Shown here piece after piece: positions 55,460-64,000 of a stretch of 64,000 nucleotides of DNA. Under the pieces are notes generated by a model that ran no database searches, was not told the DNA's origin, and was given only the letters and a program-made list of their open reading frames with translations. Each line of letters opens with the position of its first letter. Position 1 is the stretch's first letter. The DNA is from Marinobacter salexigens. GTDB taxonomy: Bacteria; Pseudomonadota; Gammaproteobacteria; Pseudomonadales; Oleiphilaceae. Made by a program: the position numbers and the translations under genes. Location: positions 216,902 to 280,901 of the forward strand of contig NZ_JAHKPV010000006.1 in the NCBI RefSeq assembly GCF_018860765.1. The letters are read 5' to 3'.

Positions 55460-56812
55460 ATGAACATGCCAACTCGCACCCAACAACATCGAGCACTCGG
55501 CCTTTCTACGCTGGCCTTCACGCTTTGCTTTGCGGTATGGACCATTTTTTCCATTATCGGTATCCGTATCGCGGAAGATCTGGGGCTATCAGACACCCAG
55601 CTTGGCCTACTTATGGCCACTCCTATTTTGACGGGCTCCATCAGCCGGTTATTTCTTGGCATCTGGACCGATCGCTACGGTGGGCGCTGGGTACTTGGCA
55701 TACTCATGCTAACCACGGCTACCTGCGTTTACCTGCTCACCTATGCCACTACTTACCTCCTGCTGCTGGTTGGCGCTCTTGGAGTAGGCCTTGCCGGTGG
55801 CGCGTTCATTGTGGGCGTGGCCTACACAGCCGCCTGGTTTGAACCCGCTCGGCAAGGCACTGCGTTGGGTATTTTTGGCGCAGGCAACGTTGGCTCTGCA
55901 GTCACCAACTTCGGCGCGCCTTTTTTGTTGGTGGCTTTTGGTTGGGAAACGACCGCTCAGATATACGCGTCTGTACTCGCCGTTATGGGCATCGTCTTCA
56001 TGCTTCTTGCAAAGGAAGATCCCATTTCAGCTGACCGCAAAAAAGGCGAGCAACAGCGTTCGTTTATGGAGCAGATGGAGCCGCTGCGGGACCTACGGGT
56101 ATGGCGCTTTGCGCTTTACTACTTCTTCGTGTTTGGGGCCTTTGTGGCGCTGGCACTTTGGCTACCGCATTACTTGATTGGCGTTTATGGCCTGGATATA
56201 ACCACGGCAGGCATGATTGCAGCTCTGTACACGATTCCGGCATCCCTATTCCGCATTCTAGGTGGCTGGATGTCTGACCGCTTCGGCGCTCGGCGCGTAA
56301 TGTACTGGACGTTTATCGCGTCGGTTATCTGCACCTTCTTACTAAGCTACCCACCCACGAACTACGTTGTACACGGCATTGACAGCGAAATTCGCTTCAC
56401 CCTTGAGATGAGCCTTCCCGTATTTATTGTTCTCATTTTTACGCTGGGCTTTTTCATGTCGCTCGGCAAAGCAGCCGTTTATAAACACATACCTGTGTAT
56501 TACCCCCTACATGTAGGCGCTGTTGGCGGCGTGGTAGGCATGATTGGCGGGCTAGGAGGGTTCATCCTACCGCTGACCTTCGGCGTTCTGAATGATGTTA
56601 CAGGCATTTGGCAGAGTTGCTTTATGTTGATGTTCATTATCGCAGCTGCCGCACTGATTTGGATGCATTACGCCATCCGCTCAGCCGAGCGCGTGGAGTG
56701 GGCTGCGAACAAAGAGCAAACCGACCTGCCAGAACTGGCATCACCGCACCTGTTCTATCCATTGAACCGTCAAAGCGATCAGCTAAAAGACACAAAATCG
56801 CCCTTACGCTAA
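55460..56812 (+). CDS. Nitrate/nitrite transporter, NNP family, type C
   Basis: MFS carrier of 450 residues with 12 helices. GIFGAGNVGSAVTNFGAP in helix 5 and GVVGMIGGLGGFILPLTFG in helix 11 are NNP-type signatures, closer to the shorter NarK1-type. I chose ATG 55460 (AAAGGA upstream); ATG 55448 and 55373 are alternatives. Divergent from usp. Confidence 0.87.
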   Translation: MNMPTRTQQHRALGLSTLAFTLCFAVWTIFSIIGIRIAEDLGLSDTQLGLLMATPILTGSISRLFLGIWTDRYGGRWVLGILMLTTATCVYLLTYATTYLLLLVGALGVGLAGGAFIVGVAYTAAWFEPARQGTALGIFGAGNVGSAVTNFGAPFLLVAFGWETTAQIYASVLAVMGIVFMLLAKEDPISADRKKGEQQRSFMEQMEPLRDLRVWRFALYYFFVFGAFVALALWLPHYLIGVYGLDITTAGMIAALYTIPASLFRILGGWMSDRFGARRVMYWTFIASVICTFLLSYPPTNYVVHGIDSEIRFTLEMSLPVFIVLIFTLGFFMSLGKAAVYKHIPVYYPLHVGAVGGVVGMIGGLGGFILPLTFGVLNDVTGIWQSCFMLMFIIAAAALIWMHYAIRSAERVEWAANKEQTDLPELASPHLFYPLNRQSDQLKDTKSPLR

Positions 56813-56834
56813 GGCGAAAAGTGGGCGTTTTTTT
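56799..56834 (+). terminator. Terminator of the third nitrate transporter gene
   Basis: CGCCC (56799-56803) pairs with GGGCG (56823-56827) and is followed by seven T. An alternative short hairpin CGCC-TTA / TAA-GGCG lies inside. The stem begins within the last codons of the gene. Confidence 0.65.
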
Positions 56835-56917
56835 GAATTCTCTGTAAGAAGACTGTTCCAGCACTGAACGGGCGATTAGAATCCGCACACCCGATGTCAT
56901 CTGGAGCAGTAAAACCC

Positions 56918-57733
56918 ATGTCCCCGGAAATGTCCCCTGTCGCTGGCTTTAACCAGCTACGCCGAATTGAGTCCAGCACGCTCTTTCAGGGCGTGGTTAT
57001 AGCCATAATCATTCTTTCGGCTCTTACCATAGGCGCAAAAACCTACGACCTGCCGCCCTTGATAGAGCAATCCCTCAGCGTAATGGATGCGGCCATTACG
57101 CTGTTTTTTCTGATCGAGATACTCTTCCGCTTTGCCGCCAGCCCGGTAAAACGGCGCTTCTTTATGGACGGCTGGAACGTGTTTGACACCCTTGTGGTGA
57201 TTGGCAGCCTCATCCCTCTGGATAACTCGGAGGCTGTCTTGCTTGGCAGGTTACTGCGGGTCTTCCGGGTATTGCGTCTGGTTTCTGTAGTGCCTGAGTT
57301 GCGCTTTTTGATCAACTCCCTACTCAAAGCCATTCCCCGCATGGGTTACATTGCGCTGCTAATGTTTATCATTTTCTACATCTACGCAGCCATGGGCTCA
57401 ATGTTCTTTGCCAAGGTAGATGAGGAACTCTGGGGTGATGTCGCCATTTCCATGCTCACCCTGTTTCGCGTGGCCACGTTCGAAGATTGGACCGACGTGA
57501 TGTACGCCACCATGGAGCAGTACCCACTTAGCTGGATCTTCTATCTAACCTTTATTTTCCTCACAGCCTTCGTATTCCTGAACATGATGATCGGGGCGAT
57601 TCTGGAAGTAATGAGCGAGGAACAGAATGCGGAAGAACATCAACGAGCGCATGACGAGCGGGATGAGATTGTAAGGCAGCTACGCACGGTGCAGAGCAAG
57701 TTAGACAAGCTGACAGAGAAGCTAGAGAAATAA
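56918..57733 (+). CDS. Bacterial voltage-gated cation channel (NaChBac-like)
   Basis: Six-helix channel subunit of 271 residues. S4 has four arginines at every third position (R111, R114, R117, R120 in GRLLRVFRVLRLV). The pore loop reads FRVATFEDWTD (filter TFEDWTD at 187-193), where sodium channels have TLESW. S6 is FLNMMIGAILEVM, followed by a charged coiled coil of about 35 residues that likely forms the tetramer bundle. ATG 56918 has GGAG; ATG 56894 upstream has none. Probably passes Na+ and/or Ca2+. Confidence 0.9.
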   Translation: MSPEMSPVAGFNQLRRIESSTLFQGVVIAIIILSALTIGAKTYDLPPLIEQSLSVMDAAITLFFLIEILFRFAASPVKRRFFMDGWNVFDTLVVIGSLIPLDNSEAVLLGRLLRVFRVLRLVSVVPELRFLINSLLKAIPRMGYIALLMFIIFYIYAAMGSMFFAKVDEELWGDVAISMLTLFRVATFEDWTDVMYATMEQYPLSWIFYLTFIFLTAFVFLNMMIGAILEVMSEEQNAEEHQRAHDERDEIVRQLRTVQSKLDKLTEKLEK

Positions 57734-57736
57734 GAA

Positions 57737-57752
57737 GGGCACTAACGTGCCC
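57737..57752. terminator. Short hairpin between the channel and methyltransferase genes
   Basis: GGGCAC / GTGCCC with TAAC loop in the 22-base gap between convergent genes. Weak alone. Confidence 0.45.
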
Positions 57753-57755
57753 GAC

Positions 57756-58355
57756 TCATGCCTTTCTGGCCACAAACTGCACAACTGCACCTTCACCATC
57801 GTGCAGCGGACCCTCGCGAATATCACGGACGAGTTCGCGGGAAAGAAGAATCTCTTCGGGCTCAAAAAACTGTTCCAGTTCCTGCTTGCTGAACATCATG
57901 CTTTTACTGCCCGGCCCGCCGGTGCCTCGCCCTATTTGATCTTCTGTGTAACCCTCTAAGATCAAATAGCCGCCGCTTCGTAGCGCGTCTTTTGCAATTT
58001 GCAGCGAGCGCTTGCGAATATTTGTTGGGGTGTGAGCAAAAATCATGACAACCGCCGAGTAGACGTTTAGCTCCGGGGTATAGGTCGCCAAATCGGCATG
58101 CACCGTTTCCAAATCCACGCCACGGGCTGCTGCAAGTCGGGCCGACTTTTGTAGCCCGACCTCTGACAAGTCTACCGTGGTTACGGCGTGCCCCCGCTCT
58201 GCCAGATATACGGCATTGCGCCCTTCCCCCTCAGCAAGGCATAAGACCTTGCCTGAGCTGCTATCCAGTTTGTAGTGATCCCATTGTTCCACCAGAAAAG
58301 AGTTGGGCTCTTGTCCGTATACATAGTGCTCACTACTGAATCGCTCGTCCCACAT
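57756..58355 (-). CDS. Class I SAM-dependent methyltransferase (TehB-like)
   Basis: Methyltransferase of 199 residues. The N terminus MWDERFSSEHYVYGQEPN and the SAM motif LCLAEGEGRNAVYLAERGH (about 46-64) with VTTVDLS are the pattern of TehB/thiopurine-like enzymes. Substrate unknown. ATG 58355 has GGAG. Confidence 0.87.
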   Translation of the reverse strand: MWDERFSSEHYVYGQEPNSFLVEQWDHYKLDSSSGKVLCLAEGEGRNAVYLAERGHAVTTVDLSEVGLQKSARLAAARGVDLETVHADLATYTPELNVYSAVVMIFAHTPTNIRKRSLQIAKDALRSGGYLILEGYTEDQIGRGTGGPGSKSMMFSKQELEQFFEPEEILLSRELVRDIREGPLHDGEGAVVQFVARKA

Positions 58356-58380
58356 TGTCTTCTCCGCAAACATCAATGGA

Positions 58381-58764
58381 TCAAAAAATAATAGGTTTAG
58401 CCATAGCAAGGTGGAAGATAGCGGACACTTGAACTAAAGCCAAAATAGCTGCAACAACACGCACCGGGCGTGATACGGTAACTTTTAAAGCGAAAAGCCC
58501 GGCAGCGATATAGCCTAACAACAAGGCAATTTTGGCCAGAATCCAAGTTTGCTCCAGTGGGTTCCAAGCACCCACAAACAGCAGGCTGATGGCCGCCACA
58601 AGTAACACCGTGTCGTTTGCGTGGGGAATCCAGCGCAGGGGTGTCTGGCGCCAACCTGGCCGCCCCACAGCGTCCATCAGAAGTCTCAATGTGAACAGGG
58701 CCACTGTCAGGTACGCTGTGGTCATGTGGAGGTGTTTCAGGATCATGTACATACTTGCATCCAT
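58381..58764 (-). CDS. SirB-family membrane protein
   Basis: Membrane protein of 127 residues with four helices. KHLHMTTAYLTVALFTLRLL at the start and WILAKIALLLGYIAAG in the third helix are SirB2 family features. Start could also be ATG 58779, five codons earlier. Function unknown. Lies 25 bases before the methyltransferase gene. Confidence 0.82.
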   Translation of the reverse strand: MDASMYMILKHLHMTTAYLTVALFTLRLLMDAVGRPGWRQTPLRWIPHANDTVLLVAAISLLFVGAWNPLEQTWILAKIALLLGYIAAGLFALKVTVSRPVRVVAAILALVQVSAIFHLAMAKPIIF

Positions 58765-58883
58765 TCCAATGTGAATCAAAACGATAGCGGCATTGTACGC
58801 AAAGATACCACCAACCGGGTATGTTATTTCAGGTCGCAGACGTTTAACATATAACTCACATATATGTATTAGCAGGTACCAAC

Positions 58884-60068
58884 ATGCAGGCTATCCCTAC
58901 TTCCGCCGAAGCTGGCTCCGCCAGCGTCAGCCAGCTATTCGGCTACCCTTTCCGGATTTTCTTCCTGTCGATGACAGTGCTGGCGCTTTCGGTTATACCC
59001 GTCTGGGTGTTACAGGTAACCGGCGTTGTCAATATGCCTCTAGCTATGCCAGGGCTGTTCTGGCACCAGCACGAAATGTTGTTTGGCTTTTTGACTGCCG
59101 CAATTGCAGGCTTTTTGCTAACGGCTGTTTGTGTATGGACACAAACCGAGCGCACCCATGGCTTTCGGCTGGTTTTGCTGTGGGGCGTGTGGCTGGCTGG
59201 CCGCTTGCTTTTAGCGTTTGGGGCGGATTTACCAGACTGGCTGGTACAGGGCGTTAATCTGGCTTTCCTGCCATTGGTAATGCTGGATGCCGGATGGCGT
59301 GTCTGGAAGGCCAAACAAAAGCGGCAACTCATGCTTTTGGTGGTTCTAGGCTTGCTGTGGCTGATGCAAATAGGATTTGTGACGCGACTGGATATGACCT
59401 ATAGCCATGGGGCGCTGATTGCAGCCATGGCACTTATAAGCATCGTAGGTGGCCGTATAACCCCAGCATTCACAAGCGGTTGGCTGCGCCAGCGCGGACT
59501 GAATGCTGACGCGGTTAAAAATATCCCCACGCTCGATATGGCATCGCTTTTTTCGATGATTCTGCTTCTGGCATCGCTGGTAACCGGCTGGCAAGCCCTC
59601 ACTGGCGGCTTGTCATTAATCGCAGGCACTCTCGTACTCGTGCGACTGGCAAACTGGAAAGGCTGGCTTGCTCGCAAGGAGCCTCTCCTGTGGGTTCTTC
59701 ATTTGTCCATTCTCTGGGTACCAGTCTCTCTGTATCTTCTTGCAGGCACAATTTTCGCGGGTTGGCCATCCAACGCATGGAGCCATGCGGCAGGCACCGG
59801 CGCAATCAGTTGTTTGATTCTGGGAGTCATTGCCCGGGTAACGCTGGGCCATACGGGGCGTGCTCTGGTTCTGCCCAAAGGCATGGTTGTGGCATTTATT
59901 GCTATTCAGCTAGCAGCAGTCATTCGCGTGCTTACAGCATTCGATATTATTCCCTGGCACCCGGGTATTGGAAGTAGTAGCCTACTCTGGATGTTCGCTT
60001 TCGGCATGTACCTCGTGCGCTACACAAGAATCCTTGCAAGCCCACGCCCCGATGGCCAACCCGGCTGA
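58884..60068 (+). CDS. nnrS: NnrS-family heme-copper membrane protein, copy 2
   Basis: Membrane protein of 394 residues and 12 helices. FWHQHEMLFGFLTAAIAGFLLTAV matches the NnrS motif better than the copy at 47600; ISIVGGRITPAFT is the second conserved block, and the C-terminal HTGRALVLP the third. Likely tied to NO tolerance. Own transcription unit, closed by a strong terminator at 60098. Confidence 0.92.
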   Translation: MQAIPTSAEAGSASVSQLFGYPFRIFFLSMTVLALSVIPVWVLQVTGVVNMPLAMPGLFWHQHEMLFGFLTAAIAGFLLTAVCVWTQTERTHGFRLVLLWGVWLAGRLLLAFGADLPDWLVQGVNLAFLPLVMLDAGWRVWKAKQKRQLMLLVVLGLLWLMQIGFVTRLDMTYSHGALIAAMALISIVGGRITPAFTSGWLRQRGLNADAVKNIPTLDMASLFSMILLLASLVTGWQALTGGLSLIAGTLVLVRLANWKGWLARKEPLLWVLHLSILWVPVSLYLLAGTIFAGWPSNAWSHAAGTGAISCLILGVIARVTLGHTGRALVLPKGMVVAFIAIQLAAVIRVLTAFDIIPWHPGIGSSSLLWMFAFGMYLVRYTRILASPRPDGQPG

Positions 60069-60097
60069 GCCGCAGCGCAGGAACTACTAGCACTCCC

Positions 60098-60135
60098 AAA
60101 CAAAGAGCAGGTTCTCAGGGGCCTGCTCTTTGTTT
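60098..60135 (+). terminator. Rho-independent terminator of nnrS copy 2
   Basis: AAACAAAGAGCAGG / CCTGCTCTTTGTTT perfect 14-bp stem with 10-base loop. Thymines in the descending arm act as the U-tract. Confidence 0.85.
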
Positions 60136-60303
60136 GTCATTTTATACCCTGCTTTTTTATATCCTAGCCTCCTCCCCCAAACAGAGCCGTGCCTCTTGAA
60201 ACCGGCCTCCTTTTGCGCCAATCATCCACTAATGGTCAATAGCGACTCGTAAAATAACAGCTAAAGTAACGATAAATCATTCTGTAACAGAGACGATGGC
60301 ACT

Positions 60304-60813
60304 ATGAATCCTGATCATTTTGATAAAGAAGACCTGATCAAGTGCGGTCATGGCAAACTTTTCCCGGGCGCCACGCGGCTGCCCATTGATGAGATGCTAA
60401 TGGTTGACCGCGTTACCCACGTTGGCGCGGACGATGGCCTGTACGGCAAGGGAAGCTTGGTGGCAGAGCTGGATATCAACCCGGACCTCTGGTTTTTTAA
60501 AGTGCATTTCGTGGATGATCCGGTCATGCCGGGTTGCCTAGGCCTTGATGCCATGTGGCAGCTGGTGGGTTTTTATCTGGCTTGGGGCGGCAGCGAAGGC
60601 AAGGGCCGCGCGCTTGGCGCCGGAGAAGTGAAGTTTACCGGTCAGGTTCTGCCTACCGCCAAAAAAGTAACCTACTACCTCGACCTCAAACGTGTAATCC
60701 GTCGCAAGCTTACGATGGCCATTGCCGACGGGCGTATGGAAGTGGATGGCAAAGAAATATACACCGCCAAAGACCTTCGGGTTGGCGTGTTCTCTTCCAC
60801 GGATGATTTTTAG
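60304..60813 (+). CDS. fabA: 3-hydroxydecanoyl-ACP dehydratase/isomerase
   Basis: Bifunctional dehydratase-isomerase of 169 residues that creates the cis double bond for unsaturated fatty acids. [25 protein letters not shown] contains the active-site histidine and helix of the hot-dog fold. Eleven bases before fabB; the pair is a standard unsaturated fatty acid operon. Confidence 0.97.
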   Translation: MNPDHFDKEDLIKCGHGKLFPGATRLPIDEMLMVDRVTHVGADDGLYGKGSLVAELDINPDLWFFKVHFVDDPVMPGCLGLDAMWQLVGFYLAWGGSEGKGRALGAGEVKFTGQVLPTAKKVTYYLDLKRVIRRKLTMAIADGRMEVDGKEIYTAKDLRVGVFSSTDDF

Positions 60814-60824
60814 GAGTTAACAAG

Positions 60825-62036
60825 ATGCGGCGCGTTGTTATCACCGGCATGGGGATTGTCTCCAGCCTTGGCACCAATCAAAAAGAAGTCACACACTCCC
60901 TGAAGGAGTCCATTCCCGGGATCGGCCTCAGTGAAGAAGCCCGTGACAACGGGTTGCGCAGTCACATTTGTGGCCAGATAAACCTGAACTTGCCCGAGCT
61001 GATTGATCGCAAGCTGTTGCGCTTCATGTGTCCGGCTGCGGCCTACACCTATCTTGCCGCCTGCGAAGCCATTGAACAGGCTGGATTGACCAATGATCAC
61101 CTCACAGCCAACAGCACCGGCGCTGTGTTTGGTACCGGCGGCGCGTCAACGGTTGAGCTGCTTGATGCAATCGACACCCACCGCGCCAAAGGTATTCGCC
61201 GCGTTGGGCCGTATCGCGTGCCCCGCACTATGGGCAGTTCAATCAACGCAACTATCGCAACGGCATTTGGCATTACCGGCATCAACTACGGCATTACCTC
61301 AGCCTGTGCCACCAGCGCACACGCTATCGGTCACGCGGCAGACCAAATTGCCCTTGGTCGTCAGGATGTCATGCTTGCTGGCGGCGGTGAAGATATCCAC
61401 TGGACCCTAAGCCTAATGTTTGATGCTATGGGCGCGCTTTCGACCAAATACAACGATACGCCAGAAAAAGCATCCCGCACCTACGATAAAGACCGGGATG
61501 GATTTGTTATTTCTGGTGGCGGGGGTACGGTGGTGCTCGAAGCGCTGGAGCACGCAGAAGCCCGTGGCGCGAACATTCTTGCAGAACTGGTCGGTTTTGG
61601 AGCCACATCTGACGGAGCAGACATGGTTGCTCCTAGCGGTGAAGGCGCTATTCGTTGCATGCAGCAAGCCATGAAAACCGTAGATGGCGAAATCAGCTAC
61701 ATCAACACCCACGGCACAAGCACACCCGCCGGGGACGTTACAGAACTGACAGCCCTCAAAGCAACGTTTGGCGATAAGATCCCGCCGCTGAGCTCTACCA
61801 AGCCCCTTTGCGGTCACGCTCTGGGTGCAGCCGGTGTGCATGAAGCTATTTACAGCATCATCATGCAACGGGAAGGCTTTATCGCACCGTCAGCCAACAT
61901 CGAGAATTTGGATGAAGGTGCACAAGGCTACCCGATAGTGCGCGAACGGCTAGACAACCAAAATCTGGACCTCGTTATGAGCAACAGTTTTGGCTTCGGT
62001 GGCACCAACGCAACACTGGTGTTCAAGAAGGTCTGA
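60825..62036 (+). CDS. fabB: 3-oxoacyl-ACP synthase I
   Basis: Condensing enzyme of 403 residues that elongates cis-3-decenoyl-ACP. Catalytic triad visible: the cysteine in [11 protein letters not shown], histidine in [11 protein letters not shown], histidine in [18 protein letters not shown]. Ends five bases before the convergent AraC-type gene. Confidence 0.97.
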   Translation: MRRVVITGMGIVSSLGTNQKEVTHSLKESIPGIGLSEEARDNGLRSHICGQINLNLPELIDRKLLRFMCPAAAYTYLAACEAIEQAGLTNDHLTANSTGAVFGTGGASTVELLDAIDTHRAKGIRRVGPYRVPRTMGSSINATIATAFGITGINYGITSACATSAHAIGHAADQIALGRQDVMLAGGGEDIHWTLSLMFDAMGALSTKYNDTPEKASRTYDKDRDGFVISGGGGTVVLEALEHAEARGANILAELVGFGATSDGADMVAPSGEGAIRCMQQAMKTVDGEISYINTHGTSTPAGDVTELTALKATFGDKIPPLSSTKPLCGHALGAAGVHEAIYSIIMQREGFIAPSANIENLDEGAQGYPIVRERLDNQNLDLVMSNSFGFGGTNATLVFKKV

Positions 62037-62041
62037 TTGCA

Positions 62042-62416
62042 TTAAGAAAGCCTAATAGAGCGGTATTCAGCCGGGGATGTACCCATCCAACGCTTAAACG
62101 CCCGGCTGAATGCGCTCAGTTCTGAAAACCCAAGCTGCTCAGCAATCTCCACCAAAGGTTTGGTTTTATCCTGCATGTAAGTTAGCGCCTGCTTACGGCG
62201 TACATCCTCCAACAAACGGGCAAAGGTCAATCCTTCCCGCTTCAACTTTTTGTGAAGCGTGTACCGGCTCATGTGCAACTGCGACGCCACCACTTCAACA
62301 CCCACCTTGCCACGGGCAAGCTGAATACTGATCAGCGAACTCACTTTGCTACTCAACGACGCCCGCACCACCTCTGGGCTCAGAGGCTCTAATGCCATTC
62401 TGTGATCCTCCTGATT
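62042..62416 (-). CDS. Short AraC-family DNA-binding protein (HTH domain only)
   Basis: Protein of 124 residues with a complete AraC/XylS double HTH (about 20-120; MSRYTLHKKLKREGLTF and VEIAEQLGFSELSAFSRAFKRW). Typical members of about 330 residues have a 200-residue effector domain before it, absent here. ATG 62416 chosen; ATG 62458 and 62395 are alternatives. Either a stand-alone small regulator or a truncated gene; the DNA-binding part is intact. Confidence 0.82.
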   Translation of the reverse strand, partial: NQEDHRMALEPLSPEVVRASLSSKVSSLISIQLARGKVGVEVVASQLHMSRYTLHKKLKREGLTFARLLEDVRRKQALTYMQDKTKPLVEIAEQLGFSELSAFSRAFKRWMGTSPAEYRSIRLS

Positions 62417-62556
62417 CATAAATTCTGACTCTCTCACTCCGGGTTGCAGCGTACACATGTTAGCTGAAAATAATCAATAGTACGTTTGAGTAGGATCAAG
62501 GGAATGCACAACAGGCTGCGGCAAAATAGCCTACCACTGATTTACTCGGAGCCCCC

Positions 62557-63873
62557 ATGTACATCCCGGAACTGTTGGCACCTGCTGGCACCCCTGAACA
62601 TCTAGAGACCGCCTTCGCCTATGGCGCTGATGCCGTCTATGCTGGCCAACCTCGCTACTCCCTTCGGGTACGCAACAACAGCTTCAAAGACACCGCTGCG
62701 CTCGGCTCCGGCATTCAGCGCGCCCATGAGCTGGGCAAGCAGTTCTACTTGGTCTCGAACATAGCTCCCCACAACGACAAAGTGCGCTCCTACCTGCGGG
62801 ATTTAGAACCCGTACTGGAGTTCAAACCGGACGCTTTGATTATGTCGGACCCCGGCCTGATCATGCTGGTGCGCGAAAAATGGCCGGATCAGCCCATACA
62901 CCTATCGGTGCAGGCCAATGCTGTGAACTGGGCTACCGTAGAGTTCTGGCGTCGCCAAGGGATCAGCCGGGTAATTCTTTCGCGGGAGCTAGCTCTGGGT
63001 GAAATCCGCGATATTCGCGAACGAGTTCCGCAAATGGAACTGGAAGTATTCGTTCACGGCGCGCTGTGCATGGCCTACTCCGGGCGCTGCCTGCTCTCCG
63101 GTTACATGAACCACAGAGACGCCAATCAAGGCGCTTGCACCAATGCCTGTCGCTGGAGCTACAAGGAAGTTGCCCACACTCAAGACCAAACCGGCGACCT
63201 CATAGCCACATCTGCTGCAAGTGATGTTCAAAGTTTCGAGCCGAAAGAAATTCTTCTGGAAGAGCCCAACCGCCCCGGCAGTTTTATTCCCGCCTATGAG
63301 GACGAACACGGCACTTACATTATGAACTCCCGGGATCTGCGTGCCGTGCAACACGTGGCGGAACTGGCCGCCATGGGCGTACATTCTCTGAAAATTGAGG
63401 GCCGCACCAAAAGCGCCTACTACGTTGCCCGAACAACTCAGGTGTACCGCAACGCTATTGACCAAGCGGCACAGGGCAAGCCATTTGATATAAACCTGAT
63501 GAATGAACTAGAAGCGCTCTCAAACCGTGGCTACACTGAGGGCTTCTTGCGCCGACACGTGCCGCAGGAGTACCAGACTTACGAACAGGGCTCGTCCTTC
63601 CTCGGAACTCAACAAGTCGTAGGCACCATCATCGATGACGACAGCCAATGGCTGACCATAGATGTGAAAAACAAGTTTGCCCCGGGCGATCAATTGGAAC
63701 TGGTCACACCGTCTGGCAACCTGCAGTTTTCGATACCAGTCATGGAAAACCGCAATGGTGTTGCTATGGACTATGCGCCGGGTAGTGGTCACATCGTTCG
63801 TATCCCTCGCCCACCCCAAACGCCCCAAGCTCTTAACTACAGCTACCTCACCAAAATATTATCAACATCTTAG
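62557..63873 (+). CDS. U32-family protein TrhP/YegQ (tRNA hydroxylation)
   Basis: Protein of 438 residues of the peptidase U32 family. The four cysteines for an iron-sulfur cluster are visible in LCMAYSGRCLL and GACTNACRW, followed by IMNSRDLRAVQHV and LKIEGRTKSAYYVA. Members with this length and start (MYIPELLAPAGTPEHLETAF) are TrhP/YegQ, used in 5-hydroxyuridine formation in tRNA. RlhA is longer. Named by family. Confidence 0.88.
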   Translation: MYIPELLAPAGTPEHLETAFAYGADAVYAGQPRYSLRVRNNSFKDTAALGSGIQRAHELGKQFYLVSNIAPHNDKVRSYLRDLEPVLEFKPDALIMSDPGLIMLVREKWPDQPIHLSVQANAVNWATVEFWRRQGISRVILSRELALGEIRDIRERVPQMELEVFVHGALCMAYSGRCLLSGYMNHRDANQGACTNACRWSYKEVAHTQDQTGDLIATSAASDVQSFEPKEILLEEPNRPGSFIPAYEDEHGTYIMNSRDLRAVQHVAELAAMGVHSLKIEGRTKSAYYVARTTQVYRNAIDQAAQGKPFDINLMNELEALSNRGYTEGFLRRHVPQEYQTYEQGSSFLGTQQVVGTIIDDDSQWLTIDVKNKFAPGDQLELVTPSGNLQFSIPVMENRNGVAMDYAPGSGHIVRIPRPPQTPQALNYSYLTKILSTS

Positions 63874-63894
63874 CCCCTCCCCACCAAAAATATG

Positions 63895-63929
63895 TAAACA
63901 AAAATGATATTGACTATCATTTTTGTTTA
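63895..63929 (+). promoter_or_regulatory. Fur-box-like 15-bp perfect inverted repeat at the right edge
   Basis: TAAACAAAAATGATA and TATCATTTTTGTTTA are perfect inverted arms around TTGAC. The core TGATATT-G-ACTATCA matches the 7-1-7 Fur consensus at 12 of 14 positions. It probably controls an iron gene to the right; it may also act as a terminator for trhP. Confidence 0.75.
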
Positions 63930-64000
63930 TTGGAGTATTTGGACTCAATACTCGGCATTATGTTGTTGCCGCACCGAAGCGGCGATTTTCAACCCAGTTG

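Overview
The window looks like chromosome from a halotolerant, denitrifying marine gammaproteobacterium, most like Marinobacter. This rests on the complete nir/nor denitrification genes of Pseudomonas/Marinobacter type, a glycine-betaine-type (BCCT) transporter beside an Mrp-type Na+/H+ antiporter, TRAP transporters, fabAB, and moderate GC. The genus is inference; no rRNA or tRNA gene is visible.

Layout. 1-8499 (minus strand): a tightly overlapping operon of BCCT transporter, universal stress protein and the Mrp subunits E, F, G, an MbhD-like protein, B, C, D and two further D-type subunits, the last cut by the window edge. 8613-9821: a CadR/PbrR-like MerR regulator and a short CDF metal exporter with a perfect MerR-type operator. 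9790-10707: an AEC-family carrier. 10895-28990: the denitrification island, in three transcription units: norCB-[Fe-S protein]-norDEF (+), nirC-nirF-norQ-orf124 (-) and nirS-nirDLGH-nirJ-nirE-nirN (+), with a UshA-like 5'-nucleotidase inserted between the nor and nir blocks. 29013-32129: a chemoreceptor with a sigma-28 promoter and a divergent Crp/Fnr-type regulator.

32325-46719 is an accessory catabolic region: TRAP binding protein dctP, acetoacetyl-CoA synthetase, a MalT-like LuxR regulator, TRAP permeases dctQM, a hemolysin III remnant, then crotonase, acyl-CoA ligase and a 1099-residue single-chain biotin-dependent acyl-CoA carboxylase. A nearly identical 21-bp palindromic element lies upstream of both dctP and dctQM, which are 5.4 kb apart and on opposite strands, and marks them as one regulon. 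46918-56812 holds a Yip1-family protein, NnrS, three different NNP-type nitrate/nitrite transporters, a second universal stress protein, and an ArsR-soxCD module with a shared operator-like motif. 56918-63873 holds a voltage-gated-type cation channel with a calcium-channel-like filter, a methyltransferase, SirB, a second NnrS, fabAB, a short AraC-type protein and trhP (U32). The window ends in a strong Fur-box-like dyad belonging to the next gene.

How it fits together: the core is nitrite to N2O respiration (NirS, heme d1 synthesis, NorCB and assembly factors) plus nitrate/nitrite transport and NO-related NnrS proteins. FNR/DNR-type boxes lie before norC, narK and the usp-narK pair, and weaker ones before nirC and nirS. 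Nitrate reductase, nitrous oxide reductase and a canonical DNR are not in the window. The best candidates for undescribed biology are the dctP/dctQM element with its acyl-CoA carboxylase module, the structured leader of the ushA-like gene, the unassigned membrane proteins in the nor/nir operons (12837-13805, 18638-19012), the DDCD-type CDF exporter and the channel with a TFEDWTD filter.
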